Of a stretch of DNA of 64,000 nucleotides, positions 8,064-16,658 are shown one piece after another (position 1 is the stretch's first letter; every line of letters begins with the position of its first letter). Under the pieces are notes generated by a model. It was not told where the DNA came from. It did no database searches and saw only the letters and a list, made by a program, of their open reading frames with translations. The stretch spans positions 62,001 through 126,000 of the forward strand of contig CAVVGB010000009.1 in assembly GCA_963747715.1 (NCBI GenBank), given 5' to 3'. The DNA is from CAVVGB01 sp963747715. GTDB taxonomy: Bacteria; Actinomycetota; Thermoleophilia; Gaiellales; Gaiellaceae. A program made the position numbers and the translations under genes.

Positions 8064-8373
8064 GGCGGAGCGGCGCGTGCGCCGCTACTACCGCCTGCGC
8101 GGCTACCGCATCCTCGGCTCGAATGTCCGCGCCGGCCGAAACGAGCTCGACATCGTCGCGCGCCGCGGACGGCGCCTGGTCGTCTGCGAGGTGAAGGCAC
8201 GGAGCCGCGTCGATTACGGGGACCCCTGGGAGATGGTCGGCCCGGAGAAGGAGCGGCGGGTGCGGCGCGCGGCCGAGAGTTGGCTCGCGCGCAACCCCGA
8301 GCTCCGGGAGCTCGAGGTCGCGTGCGAAGTGATGGCGGTGCGCGGCCGCAAGCTCGACCGCATCACGTTTTGA
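7996..8373 (+). CDS. YraN/UPF0102 family nuclease-fold protein
   Basis: 125-aa UPF0102 protein with a restriction-endonuclease-like fold. The core motif is GYRILGSNVRAGRNELDIVARRG (E-x-D), followed by LVVCEVKARS (E-x-K), the PD-(D/E)xK arrangement; molecular role is still uncertain, perhaps linked to Holliday-junction or DNA-uptake processing. ATG 7996 overlaps rnhB by 68 bp. The rnhB-yraN-comM-dprA order is conserved in many bacteria; here two minus-strand genes separate yraN from comM. Its stop abuts the stop of the convergent TolB-like gene with no intervening base. Confidence 0.9.
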   Translation: MPSWWRKTPKKKRFESSTQSGAEAERRVRRYYRLRGYRILGSNVRAGRNELDIVARRGRRLVVCEVKARSRVDYGDPWEMVGPEKERRVRRAAESWLARNPELRELEVACEVMAVRGRKLDRITF

Positions 8374-9324
8374 CTACGGACCGGCCGGGTCCGTGACCTT
8401 GTAGACGTCGAACCTGCCCGTGCTGCAGTTCACGCGGTCGTAGTACAGGTCCCGCGTACCGTCGACCTGCTGGTGCAGGAACGCGAACGCGATGTCCACG
8501 CCGGACGGAACCGCTGCGAGGACGGTGCCGAACGTGGGGTCACTGTGCGCCGGGTCGTAGCGGACGATCTTCACCTTCTCGCCGCAGCGAGGGCCGCTTC
8601 GGATGAAGTACACGGCGCCGTCCGGGCTCACTCCCGCGGCGTACTGCTGGCGCGGCCGGTTCTGAACGGGCTTGGCCAGCTTCGTCGTCTCTTCCGTGGA
8701 GATCTGGTGGAGAAAGACGTTGCAGTTGGGGGTGCACTTGGTGTACGTGGCCCAGTCGTCGTTGACCTGGTCGGGCTGGAGGTAGTGCGAGGCCTTCGTT
8801 ACTTCGGCGAGGAGGTGGTCCTCGTGCGTGCCGGTGGTGGTGTGGTGGTGGAGGACGACTCGCTGCCGCGGCGAGCTCAGGTTGTCGCGGCCGAAGAGAA
8901 GGTGGTAGTCGTTCAGGTCGCCGGAGAAAGACGGATGCCACTCCCACTTGTTGGTGTTCATGGGAGCGGGTTGGCGAATGGTCGTGTCGGTGCTGAGGTC
9001 GTAGAGCCAGATGTCCGACTGGCTTGAGTTGACCTGCTGGTAGGGGACGATCGGATAGTCGATACCGCCGGTCCAGGCCTGGCCGTTCGCGTTGAGCTTG
9101 ACGGGAGCGTCACTACCTTCCTGCGCCCACGCGTCGTAGCGGTTTCGGTCGCCCGAGCGGCTGCGCGTGAACGCGAGGACCGTGGTCGTGCCCGCCATGT
9201 CGGCTGCAGGATTGCGCTCGTTCTTGGCGCCGGCGAGAACGGGTGTTTCCGACAGCGCCGCGAGACCGACGCCGGCGGCCGCGAGAACGGCGCACAGGAC
9301 ACCGATGACAAGACCCCTCTTCAT
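8374..9324 (-). CDS. Secreted TolB-like beta-propeller protein
   Basis: 316-aa exported protein of unknown function. An N-terminal signal (MKRGLVIGVLCAVLAAAGVG) is followed by repeats resembling WD40/TolB blades: LAFTRSRSGDRNRYDAW, SDIWLYDLSTDT, HPSFSGDLNDYHLLFGRDN, YAAGVSPDGAVYFIRSG and DLYYDRVNCSTGRFDVYKV. Two Cys pairs may form disulphides outside the cell. The start was chosen for the strong GGAGGAG Shine-Dalgarno; the longer open frame upstream is antisense to the nitroreductase. No enzyme motif was seen. It is convergent with yraN. Confidence 0.8.
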   Translation of the reverse strand: MKRGLVIGVLCAVLAAAGVGLAALSETPVLAGAKNERNPAADMAGTTTVLAFTRSRSGDRNRYDAWAQEGSDAPVKLNANGQAWTGGIDYPIVPYQQVNSSQSDIWLYDLSTDTTIRQPAPMNTNKWEWHPSFSGDLNDYHLLFGRDNLSSPRQRVVLHHHTTTGTHEDHLLAEVTKASHYLQPDQVNDDWATYTKCTPNCNVFLHQISTEETTKLAKPVQNRPRQQYAAGVSPDGAVYFIRSGPRCGEKVKIVRYDPAHSDPTFGTVLAAVPSGVDIAFAFLHQQVDGTRDLYYDRVNCSTGRFDVYKVTDPAGP

Positions 9325-9376
9325 TGGCTCCTCCTCCGGACGGGACCGCGAACGTACTGCTTCCCGCACCGTTTTA

Positions 9377-9883
9377 CTAGACCCGCTTGACGACCTCCTG
9401 CCGCGGTTTGCGCTTGGCGCGCTCGATCCATTGCTCGGCCGGGCGTGAGTCCGGGTCGCGAGGCTTCGCCGGGTAGCCGAACGAGAGGACGTTGACGACG
9501 GACTCGCCCTCGCCGACCCCGAGGGCCTCGGCCGTGGCATCCGGGTCCGGCATCCCATTCGGGCACGACGTCACGCCCTCGTTCCACGCGGCGAGCATCA
9601 TGTTCTGCGCAGCGCGGCCGGCGTCGAAACCCGGACGCCCCGCTGCGACGAGGGCGACCACGAGTCGAGCTCCCAGGATGTTGTCGGCGACGTAGACCGT
9701 CTGTGCGACTCGGTCCAGGACGTCGCGGCTCTCGAGTACGAAGAAGCGGAGCGGCTGGCGGTTCTGCGCGCTGCCGGCGATGCGCCCTGCGTCCACAATC
9801 CTGTCCCGAAGGTCGGCGGGGATGTCACGGTCGGCGTAGGCGCGCTGGTCCCGTTTGCTCGCGACGGTCAGAAAGGTGTCCAT
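9377..9883 (-). CDS. Nitroreductase family protein
   Basis: 168-aa FMN-dependent nitroreductase-like protein. The N-terminal SKRDQRAYADRDIP (the family's R-S/A-x-R phosphate-binding segment), the core AGSAQNRQPLRFFVLE, and the C-terminal GVGEGESVVNVLSFGYPA are diagnostic. Such proteins reduce nitro groups, quinones or flavins using NAD(P)H as dimers. It is short relative to the common 190-220 aa. The start follows a TAGGCT -10 box by 6 nt with no Shine-Dalgarno, suggesting a leaderless transcript. Divergent from comM. Confidence 0.85.
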   Translation of the reverse strand: MDTFLTVASKRDQRAYADRDIPADLRDRIVDAGRIAGSAQNRQPLRFFVLESRDVLDRVAQTVYVADNILGARLVVALVAAGRPGFDAGRAAQNMMLAAWNEGVTSCPNGMPDPDATAEALGVGEGESVVNVLSFGYPAKPRDPDSRPAEQWIERAKRKPRQEVVKRV

Positions 9884-9889
9884 TTGCGG

Positions 9890-9895
9890 AGCCTA
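9890..9895 (-). promoter_or_regulatory. -10 box TAGGCT for leaderless nitroreductase gene
   Basis: On the minus strand TAGGCT ends 6 nt before the ATG at 9883. With the usual 6-7 nt from -10 to start site the mRNA would begin at the start codon. Confidence 0.55.
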
Positions 9896-9934
9896 TCGCC
9901 GCACTGAGCGCGCCAGCGGTGCGGCTTCGCTTCC

Positions 9935-9940
9935 TACCTT
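9935..9940 (+). promoter_or_regulatory. -10 box TACCTT for leaderless comM
   Basis: TACCTT ends 6 nt before GTG 9947, with no Shine-Dalgarno in between. It faces the TAGGCT box of the divergent nitroreductase gene 40 bp away, so one compact region serves both. Confidence 0.55.
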
Positions 9941-9946
9941 CGTGGG

Positions 9947-11407
9947 GTGCTCGCACGAGCGATCACGCACGCACTCGTGGGCCTCGATGCGCGCACGGTC
10001 GAGGTCGAGGCGCACCTCCAGCGCGGCCTGCCCGGCTTCTCGATCGTCGGGCTGCCGGACAAGGCGTGTCAGGAGGCGAAGCACCGCGTGCGAAGCAGCA
10101 TCGCGAGCGCAGAGCACGAGTGGCCGGTCCGCCGGATCACCGTGAACTTGGCACCGGCCGATCTCCGCAAGGAAGGATCCGGCTTCGATCTTCCGATCGC
10201 GCTCGCTCTTCTGGGGGCCTCGCACCAGGTACCACCGCAGCGTCTGGAGGGACACGCAGCGGTCGGCGAGCTCGCGCTCGACGGGCGCGTCCGTCCCGTG
10301 CCGGGCATCCTCGTGGCCGCCGAAGCCGCGCGCCGTGGGGGACTGCGCCACCTCATGTGTGCCGCCGAGTCGGCCGCCGAGGCGGCCCTCGCCGGGATCG
10401 AGCCGATTCCGGTGCGGCATCTGGCCGAGGCGTCGGCGTACCTGCGCGGCGTGCTGACCGTGCCGGCCGTTGCTCCGCTTCCGCCCCCACCCGAGCCGGC
10501 TGGCCCCGACCTGTCAGCGGTGCGCGGACAGGAACGGGGCCGCCGCGCTCTCGAGATCGCCGCGGCGGGACGGCACAACCTCCTCCTCGCCGGCCCGCCG
10601 GGGACGGGAAAGACCATGCTGGCGCGTCGTCTCCCCGGCCTCCTGCCTCCGCTCACGCTCGAGCAGGCGCTCGAGGTCACGCGCATCCACTCTGTGGCCG
10701 GCTTGCTGCCGCCGGGGAGGCCGCTCGTGCAGCGGCCGCCCTTTCGCGCTCCCCACCACAGCGCTTCGGCTCCGGCGGTCGCCGGCGGCGGGGCCGGCCC
10801 GCGGCCGGGAGAAGCAAGCCTCGCCCATCAGGGCGTCCTCCTTCTCGACGAGCTCGCCGAGTTCGCGCGGCCCGCGCTCGAAGCCCTTCGTCAGCCGCTG
10901 GAGGACGGCAGGATCGCGATCGCACGGATTACCGGGCAGGCGGTCTTCCCGGCCCGCTTTCTCCTCGTCGCGACCATGAACCTCTGCGCCTGCGGCGCGC
11001 GCGGCGATCCCGCCGCTGAATGCTCGTGCTCACCGCAGCGCCTGGCTGCGTACCGCGAGAAGCTCTCGCGCGCACTCCTCGACCGCATCGACCTCGTCGT
11101 GCAGATGCCACGCGAGCGCTCGCGGGAGTGGAATGGGAGCGCGGGGGAGAGATCCGCCGTCGTTCGTCCGCGCGTCGAGGCGGCCTCCGTGCGCCTGCGC
11201 GAGGAAGCGCCGGCGCTCGGCTCCGGGGCGGAAGCGCTGCTCTCGCGCGCAGTCGACACGCTGCCGCTGTCGGCCAGAGGACGCACGCGCGTCGCGAGGA
11301 CGGCCGTCACGATCGCCGCACTCGCAGCGCGTTCTTCGGTCGAGCCCGAGCACGTCGCCGAAGCGCTCTCGTACCGCGCGCCCACCGAGCTCGACGGATG
11401 GACGTGA
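9947..11407 (+). CDS. comM: ComM / YifB family Mg-chelatase-like AAA ATPase
   Basis: 486-aa ComM-type hexameric helicase that promotes branch migration of incoming DNA during recombination. It has an N-terminal Lon-protease-like domain without the catalytic serine (residues 1-170), then the AAA core with Walker A LLAGPPGTGKT, Walker B GVLLLDELAEF and sensor regions, the Cys-rich insert CACGARGDPAAECSCS, and a C-terminal lid with LSARGRTRVARTAVTIA. Length is slightly below 500 aa. It precedes dprA, consistent with a DNA-processing role; no type IV uptake genes are in the window. Confidence 0.94.
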   Translation: MLARAITHALVGLDARTVEVEAHLQRGLPGFSIVGLPDKACQEAKHRVRSSIASAEHEWPVRRITVNLAPADLRKEGSGFDLPIALALLGASHQVPPQRLEGHAAVGELALDGRVRPVPGILVAAEAARRGGLRHLMCAAESAAEAALAGIEPIPVRHLAEASAYLRGVLTVPAVAPLPPPPEPAGPDLSAVRGQERGRRALEIAAAGRHNLLLAGPPGTGKTMLARRLPGLLPPLTLEQALEVTRIHSVAGLLPPGRPLVQRPPFRAPHHSASAPAVAGGGAGPRPGEASLAHQGVLLLDELAEFARPALEALRQPLEDGRIAIARITGQAVFPARFLLVATMNLCACGARGDPAAECSCSPQRLAAYREKLSRALLDRIDLVVQMPRERSREWNGSAGERSAVVRPRVEAASVRLREEAPALGSGAEALLSRAVDTLPLSARGRTRVARTAVTIAALAARSSVEPEHVAEALSYRAPTELDGWT

Positions 11408-12270
11408 CGATCCTCCAGCGGCGCGACGCCGCGTACCCGCCGCTGCTGCGCCAGCTCCACGATCCTCCCGCGCGCATTCATCTGCGCGGCGAAGGGGATC
11501 CCGACCTGCTCACGCGTCCGTGCGTCGCCGTCGTCGGCGCGCGCAGCTGCTCTCGGTACGGGTCCGAGGTCGCGCGAATGCTCGGGCGAGAGCTGGCGGC
11601 CGCAGGCGTTGTCGTCGTGAGCGGCCTTGCGCGAGGTATCGACGGGGAGGCGCACCGAGGCGCGCTCGCGGGCGGGGGTTCGACCGTCGCCGTTCTCGGC
11701 TGCGGGATCGACCGCGACTATCCGCGCAGCCACGCGGGGCTCGCGCAACGCGTGCGCCAGACGGGCCTGATCGTGTCCGAGTACCCACCGGGCGTCGAAC
11801 CGGCGCCGTGGCGCTTTCCGGCGCGGAACCGGATTATCGCCGGCCTCTGCCTCGCGACGGTGGTCGTCGAGGCGCGGGAGCGTTCGGGAGCGCTCATCAC
11901 GGCCGACTTCGCGCTCGAGCTCGGCCGGGACGTGTTCGCGGTTCCCGGTGAGATCACGGCCGCACGGTCGGCGGGAACGAACCATCTCCTCCGCCAGGGA
12001 GCGGCCCCGCTCCTCGGCGTCGACGACGCGCTGGACGCGATCGGTCTGGAGCGCGCTCCGCCGGCGCAGGTGAGCATCTCCTCCGAAGGAGCCCGGGTTC
12101 TCGCGGCGCTGGCCGACGGCCCGCGCGGCGCCGACGAGCTGGCGCGGGCCTGTGAGTGCGACAGCGCGCAGATCTCGGCTGCCCTCGTCGAGCTCGAGCT
12201 TGCAGGCGTCGTCTCGGCGGCGGACGGTGTCTATCGTTGCCTGCCTGACCGTCCCGTACTGGCTCGATAG
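11398..12270 (+). CDS. dprA: DNA processing protein DprA
   Basis: 290-aa DprA/Smf that loads RecA on incoming single-stranded DNA. The Rossmann-like core shows VAVVGARSCSRYGSE, VVSGLARGIDGEAHRGAL, STVAVLGCGIDRDYPR, and FPARNRIIAGL. A C-terminal winged-helix domain follows (about residues 225-285, with DELARACECDSAQISAALVELELAGVV). Start ATG 11398 overlaps the end of comM by 10 nt; longer versions in this frame would lie inside comM. The next gene begins inside its 3' end. Confidence 0.95.
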   Translation: MDVTILQRRDAAYPPLLRQLHDPPARIHLRGEGDPDLLTRPCVAVVGARSCSRYGSEVARMLGRELAAAGVVVVSGLARGIDGEAHRGALAGGGSTVAVLGCGIDRDYPRSHAGLAQRVRQTGLIVSEYPPGVEPAPWRFPARNRIIAGLCLATVVVEARERSGALITADFALELGRDVFAVPGEITAARSAGTNHLLRQGAAPLLGVDDALDAIGLERAPPAQVSISSEGARVLAALADGPRGADELARACECDSAQISAALVELELAGVVSAADGVYRCLPDRPVLAR

Positions 12271-13399
12271 CGAGGCGCCGACCTATCCGCCGCTCGCAGG
12301 CGACGAACAGGTCGACGTCGTTGTGGTCGGCGGCGGGGTGACCGGTCTGTCCTGCGCGCGCCTGCTCGCCGAGAACGGCGCGGGCGTGCGCGTGCTCGAA
12401 GCGCGGCACGCGGCGAGCGGTGCGAGCGGGCGAAACGGAGGCTTCGCGCTTCGCGGCCTCTCGGTCCCGTACGCGCGGAACCGCCTCACGGATCTGTGGC
12501 GTTTCACCGAGGAGTCCGTCGAGCGCATGGCTGAGGTCGCCGGCGACGCGTTCCGGCGCGCCGGGAGCCTGTACGTCGTGGCGTCGGAGGAAGAGGCGGC
12601 GGGCGCGAAGGTCGAACGCGACGCCCTCGTCGAGGACGGGTTCGTCGCCGACTGGGTCGACGGCGCTGACCTGCCGCCGCTCCTGCGGACCCGCTACGTC
12701 GGCGGCATCTACAACCCGGCCGACGGTGCTCTGCATCCCGGACGCTGGGCGCGGCACATGGCGTCGCTCGCAACCCAGGCGGGCGCGTCGATCTCCGATG
12801 AGACGCGCGCCCTCGACCTGAGCGGCACGAGTGTGACGACCGAGCGAGGCACCGTTTCCGCCGATCACGTCGTCGTCGCGACGGACGGCTACACGCACCG
12901 TCTCTTGCCGGAGCTCGACGAGGTAATCACGCCGGCGCGCGCGCAGATGCTCGCGACCGAGCCGCTGGCCGAGCGTCATTTCGACAACGTCGTCGCCGCG
13001 CGGGAGGGATGGGACTACTGGCAGCAGACGGCCGACGGTCGCCTGCTCATGGGCGGGCAGCGCGACCTCGAACTCGACAACGAGTACACGCGCGACGACG
13101 AGCCGAGCGACTCGATTCAGAACCGCATCGAGACCTTCGCCCGCACGCTCGTCCCCGACCTGCCCCGCATCACGCACCGCTGGGCGGGCTCGATGGGCTT
13201 CACGCCCGACTGGATGCCGCTCGTCGGGGCGCTCCCCGGCCGCCCCGGCGTCTGGGTCTCACTGGGCTACTCGGGTCACGGGAACGTCCTCGCCCTCGCC
13301 TGCGGGGAGGCCGTCGCCAAAGCCATCCTCGGCCGTCCCGAGCCGCGGCTCGCGCCGCTCAGTCCGGAAAGGATTCTGGGCGCTCGCGTGCCCGCGTAA
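12227..13399 (+). CDS. FAD-dependent amine/amino-acid oxidoreductase (DadA/PuuB-like)
   Basis: 390-aa flavoprotein of the DAO superfamily. The FAD dinucleotide fold is VDVVVVGGGVTGLSCARLL with the acidic ribose-binding E in RVLEARH, followed by GASGRNGGF, typical of gamma-glutamylputrescine oxidase/glycine oxidase-like enzymes, and a C-terminal YSGHGNVLA flavin-contact loop. Probable reaction is oxidative deamination of an amine or amino acid. The GTG start at 12227 is tentative because the frame is open into dprA. Its 3' end overlaps the convergent dehydratase gene by 41 bp. Substrate cannot be inferred from sequence. Confidence 0.85.
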   Translation: MSIVACLTVPYWLDSEAPTYPPLAGDEQVDVVVVGGGVTGLSCARLLAENGAGVRVLEARHAASGASGRNGGFALRGLSVPYARNRLTDLWRFTEESVERMAEVAGDAFRRAGSLYVVASEEEAAGAKVERDALVEDGFVADWVDGADLPPLLRTRYVGGIYNPADGALHPGRWARHMASLATQAGASISDETRALDLSGTSVTTERGTVSADHVVVATDGYTHRLLPELDEVITPARAQMLATEPLAERHFDNVVAAREGWDYWQQTADGRLLMGGQRDLELDNEYTRDDEPSDSIQNRIETFARTLVPDLPRITHRWAGSMGFTPDWMPLVGALPGRPGVWVSLGYSGHGNVLALACGEAVAKAILGRPEPRLAPLSPERILGARVPA

Positions 13400-14262
13400 A
13401 GAGCTCGTCGTCGATGTTGCGCCCGGTCACGACGAGAACCACCGGGCCGTCCACGTCCGTGAGCTGGGGGAGAGCGGCGAGCGGCGCGGCCGCGGCGCCC
13501 TCGACGCGAACGCCGACGTCGGCGAGCGCTCCGAGCGCCCGCGCGATCTGACGGTCGGAAACGCGCAGCATCCTGTTCGCGACCTCGCCGAGGACTTCGA
13601 CGGCCAGCGGGATGGCGACGCGCACGGCGAGGCCGTCGGCGAACGTCGACGACTGCTCGCAGGTGATCGGAGCTCCCTCGTCCCAGCTGTCTGCCATACA
13701 GGGCGCGTCCTTTGCGACGACACCGACACGCATCGTCTCGCGCGCACGCCGGCAGAACGCGAGGCCGACACCGCCGAGGAGTGCCCCGTTCCCCACGGGG
13801 ACGACGACGGCGGCGGGTGGGTCGCCGAGCTCGTCGAGGATCTCGTCGCCGATCGCCCCGTAGCCGTCGTACTGCGCCTGCTCGGCGCCGTCTTCGAAGA
13901 ACGGGAAGATCCGCGCTCGCCGCATGCTCCCTGGCGATCTCCTTCGACTCGTCGAGGTCGGCGCCCTCGAGGCGAAGATCGGCGCCCAGGCTCTCAATCA
14001 GGTCGACCTTGGCGCGCGTCGAGCCTTCCGGGGCGAACACGATCGCGCGCATGCCGGTGCGCTCTGCGGCCCACGCGGTGGCGGCCCCATGGTTCCCGGT
14101 GGACGCCGTCACGACCGCCGTCGCACCGGCTTCGCGAAAACCTTCGACGGTCGGCAGCGCGCCGCGCCACTTGAACGAGCCGAGCTCGTGCCGATCCTCG
14201 CGCTTGAGGAGGACCTGGCGACCACCGGTCAGCTCCGAGGGCGCTTCTTCGAGCGCGCTCAC
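13359..14262 (-). CDS. Threonine/serine dehydratase-like PLP enzyme (one frameshift)
   Basis: Fold-type II PLP enzyme of about 300 aa related to catabolic threonine dehydratase. The PLP lysine is in LGSFKWRGA, the phosphate region in TASTGNHGAATAWAA, and the glycine loop in VPVGNGALLGGVG. The frame breaks near 13902: removing one base there joins ...ADLP to FFEDGAEQAQYDGYGAI exactly as the family requires; annotated length is 1 mod 3. No ACT domain follows. The GTG start overlaps the amidohydrolase stop (GTGA), so it is the last gene of a five-gene minus-strand operon. Confidence 0.82.
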
Positions 14263-15090
14263 CGAAACAGCCTGGCCGGGTTCGTCTCGCATACCGCCTC
14301 GGCGACAGCATCGCCGAGATCGGTGAGGGCGCGCAGCGTGGGTCGCGAATCGATCAGGGGCACGTCGCTGCCGTACACGAGATGCTCCAGTCCGAGCGCG
14401 CCGATGCAGAGCTCGAGCGCGTGGCGCCCGTATGAGGACGTATCCAGGTAGACAGTCCTCGGGGACCGAGACGGTCGCGTCCCGCGAGGCCAGGCGCTCG
14501 AGCTGAACGGGACCGCCGCCGGCGAGGATGGCGAACACGACCGGCACGTCGTGGCCTCCGCCGGTCACCCAGGCGAGGAAGGCCGCCTCCATCTGCGTGG
14601 CGTAGTCGACGACGACCCCCCACCAGGGCGGTCGCCGCGGATCGGTGTGCGCGGGGATTCCCGGATGCACGAACAGAAACTGGCCTGCGTGCCTCAAGTC
14701 GGCTGCGAGGTCGCCGACACCGTCGAGGACCTGCTGTGCGGTGACGCAGGCGCCGACGAACCCTTCGCGCCGCTCGTTGTACGCAAGAGCTCGCAGGCGA
14801 CCGCCGGACGATGCGACCAGCTCGAGAATTCCCTCGTGGTAGGCCTCGAGCAGGTCGGGCTCGTCGTCAGCCCCGAGCGTCGGCTGAAGACAGACGCAGG
14901 CGACGTCGATCCCGTCGCGGTCGAGCAGCGCGATCCGCCGTTCGAGCTGGTGAGCCTCGAGATCGACGTCGTACTGGCCGTCGACGAGCTCGAGGCGTGA
15001 GCCTTGGAGCCGCGGAGGTGCATCGCGTCGCGAGAGGGCGGAGATGAATTGCTCAGGCCACAGATGCTGATGCACGTCAATCTTCGGCAA
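14259..15090 (-). CDS. Amidohydrolase_2-type metal-dependent hydrolase (one frameshift)
   Basis: TIM-barrel amidohydrolase of the decarboxylase/lactonase group, about 276 aa. The HxH metal motif is in KIDVHQHLWPE. Histidines FVHPG and a late GSD Asp (VYGSDVPLI) complete the expected metal site. The frame breaks near 14457: before it the chain reads ATVSVP, after it VYLDTSSYGRHALELCIGAL in the next frame, ending ETNPARLF-R before the stop. One extra base explains it. Family members hydrolyse lactones or decarboxylate aromatic or dicarboxylic acids. Its start overlaps the enolase-superfamily gene by 14 bp. Confidence 0.8.
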
Positions 15091-16163
15091 GCGTCACTCC
15101 CAGCCCGGGCCGTTCGGGAACCCGCAGGCAGCCGTCGCCGTCGAGCGCAAGTGGCTCCGCGAGCAGGAAGTCGCGCCGCTCGGGCGTCCACGTCGGCGGG
15201 TCGTACGGATACTCGAGGTACGGCTCGGCGCCGACGCCTGCTGCGACGTGCAGGTTGACGAGCGAGCCCGAGGCCGTTCGTCCACGTGTGCGGCGTGTAG
15301 CGCCGGCCGCGAGCGTGTGCGCGCGCGGCGACTTCCTTCGCGCGCAAGAGGCCGACCGCGAGCACGGCGTCGGGCTGATAGACGTCGAGCGCGTCCGCGT
15401 CGAGGTACGCATCGAACTCCGCCGTCGTCCGCACCATCTCGCCTCCCGCGAGCGTGACGCCCGTCTCGGCGCGGAGTCTGGCGAGCCCTTGCACGTCCCA
15501 GGCGGGGCGAGGCTCCTCGAGCCACAGGACGTCGTGCTCGCGGAGCTCTGCGGCGAGTCGCTTCACCGTTTCGAAGTCGAGTGCCGGTCTCACGTCCCCC
15601 GGCATGCGCCAGCCTTCGTTCACGTCGACCATGATCTCCATCGAGGACCCGACCGCCGCGCGGACGGCGGCGACCGTCGCGAGCCCCTTGTCGATCGCGT
15701 CCCTGTCGATGCGGAGCTTGAGGGCGCGGAAGCCTTCCTCGCGGAGCGCCACCGCGGATTCCGCGCGCTCGTCCGGAGACTGGGCCGCACCGGTCGACGC
15801 GTAGACCGGCAGCCGGTCGGTCTTGCCGCCGAAGAGCTCGGCCACGGGCACGCCCTGCGTCTGGCCGGCGATGTCCCAGAGGGCGGCTTCGAGCGGCCAG
15901 TAGCGGCCGGCGTGGAACGCGATCGTCTCGAGGACGCGGACGTGGCGGTCGACGTCGAGCGGGTCCTCGCCGACGAACAGGTGCTCGAAGGCCTCGAAGC
16001 CGTCCATGGTGTCGCCCGAGCCCACGCCGGTGAGCCCCTCATCTGTCTCGACGAAGACGAGCGTGGCCTCGAAGCGCGTCCGGGGCACCGGGTCCCACGC
16101 GGCGGGAAAGGGCGGGTCGAGCTCGAACGCTCGCCGTTCGAGGCGGATCGCCGTGATCCGCAC
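15077..16163 (-). CDS. Mandelate racemase/muconate lactonizing enzyme family protein (one frameshift)
   Basis: Enolase-superfamily enzyme, about 361 aa. N-terminal cap domain with TDEGLTGVGSG; barrel domain with the base region FRALKLRIDRD, metal ligands in IMVDVNEGW, WLEEPRP and LAGGEM, and the C-terminal HTWTNGLGL loop. The frame shifts by +1 near 15263, after which LVNLHVAAGVGAEPYLEYP continues as in family members. These enzymes abstract a proton alpha to a carboxylate (racemases, sugar-acid dehydratases, lactonizing enzymes). Coupled to fae-like and amidohydrolase genes, suggesting carboxylic-acid or lactone catabolism. Confidence 0.83.
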
Positions 16164-16658
16164 CTACGCAGGCGTCCGGAAGAAGTAGCTCCAGGGCTCA
16201 CCGGCCGCGAGCACGTCCTCGAGGCGCGGAAGCCCGCGCGCACCGGCCTCGAGCGCCAGCCGCGTCGCTTCGGCGTTGTGCTCGTAGACGGCGTCTTCGT
16301 CGTCGGCTTGGGGGTCGACCCACACGGCTGCGATGAGAAGGAGGTCGTCCACGTCGCCTGCAGGCACGGTGCCTGCGCGCACCGCCTCGGTCACGCCCTG
16401 GGCGACCCCCGCCTGCGCCGCGCCCCACGTGAGCGTCTCGTGGCGCTCGCCCGTGAGCGCTGCCTTGTTGACGAAGAGCGTGGCCGGCTTGATTGCGATC
16501 CCCGGCTGAAGGGCGACGACGAAAGCTGCGTGCCCCTGGCGCGGCGTCGCGAGCGCCGTCGCCCACGCCGTTCCGACGGGCCCGTTCTTCTCGCCGAGCA
16601 CGGTGTTGACGTGCGCAGCGTTCGGAGGCTCGCCGACGAAGGCCTCGCCGATCTGCAT
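16164..16658 (-). CDS. Formaldehyde-activating enzyme (Fae) family protein
   Basis: 164-aa Fae-like protein. Family Fae condenses formaldehyde with tetrahydromethanopterin. The N-terminus IGEAFVGEPPNAAHVNTVLG includes the proposed general-acid His (residue 16), followed by KNGPVGTAWATALATP, IKPATLFVNKAAL, and the C-terminal NAEATRLALEAGA. Length fits stand-alone Fae. The ATG shares one base with the upstream alcohol dehydrogenase stop (TGATG). No other methanopterin-pathway genes are present here, so the carrier and substrate are uncertain; some Fae paralogues have unknown roles. The pairing with a Zn alcohol dehydrogenase suggests that an aldehyde is produced and captured. Confidence 0.85.
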   Translation of the reverse strand: MQIGEAFVGEPPNAAHVNTVLGEKNGPVGTAWATALATPRQGHAAFVVALQPGIAIKPATLFVNKAALTGERHETLTWGAAQAGVAQGVTEAVRAGTVPAGDVDDLLLIAAVWVDPQADDEDAVYEHNAEATRLALEAGARGLPRLEDVLAAGEPWSYFFRTPA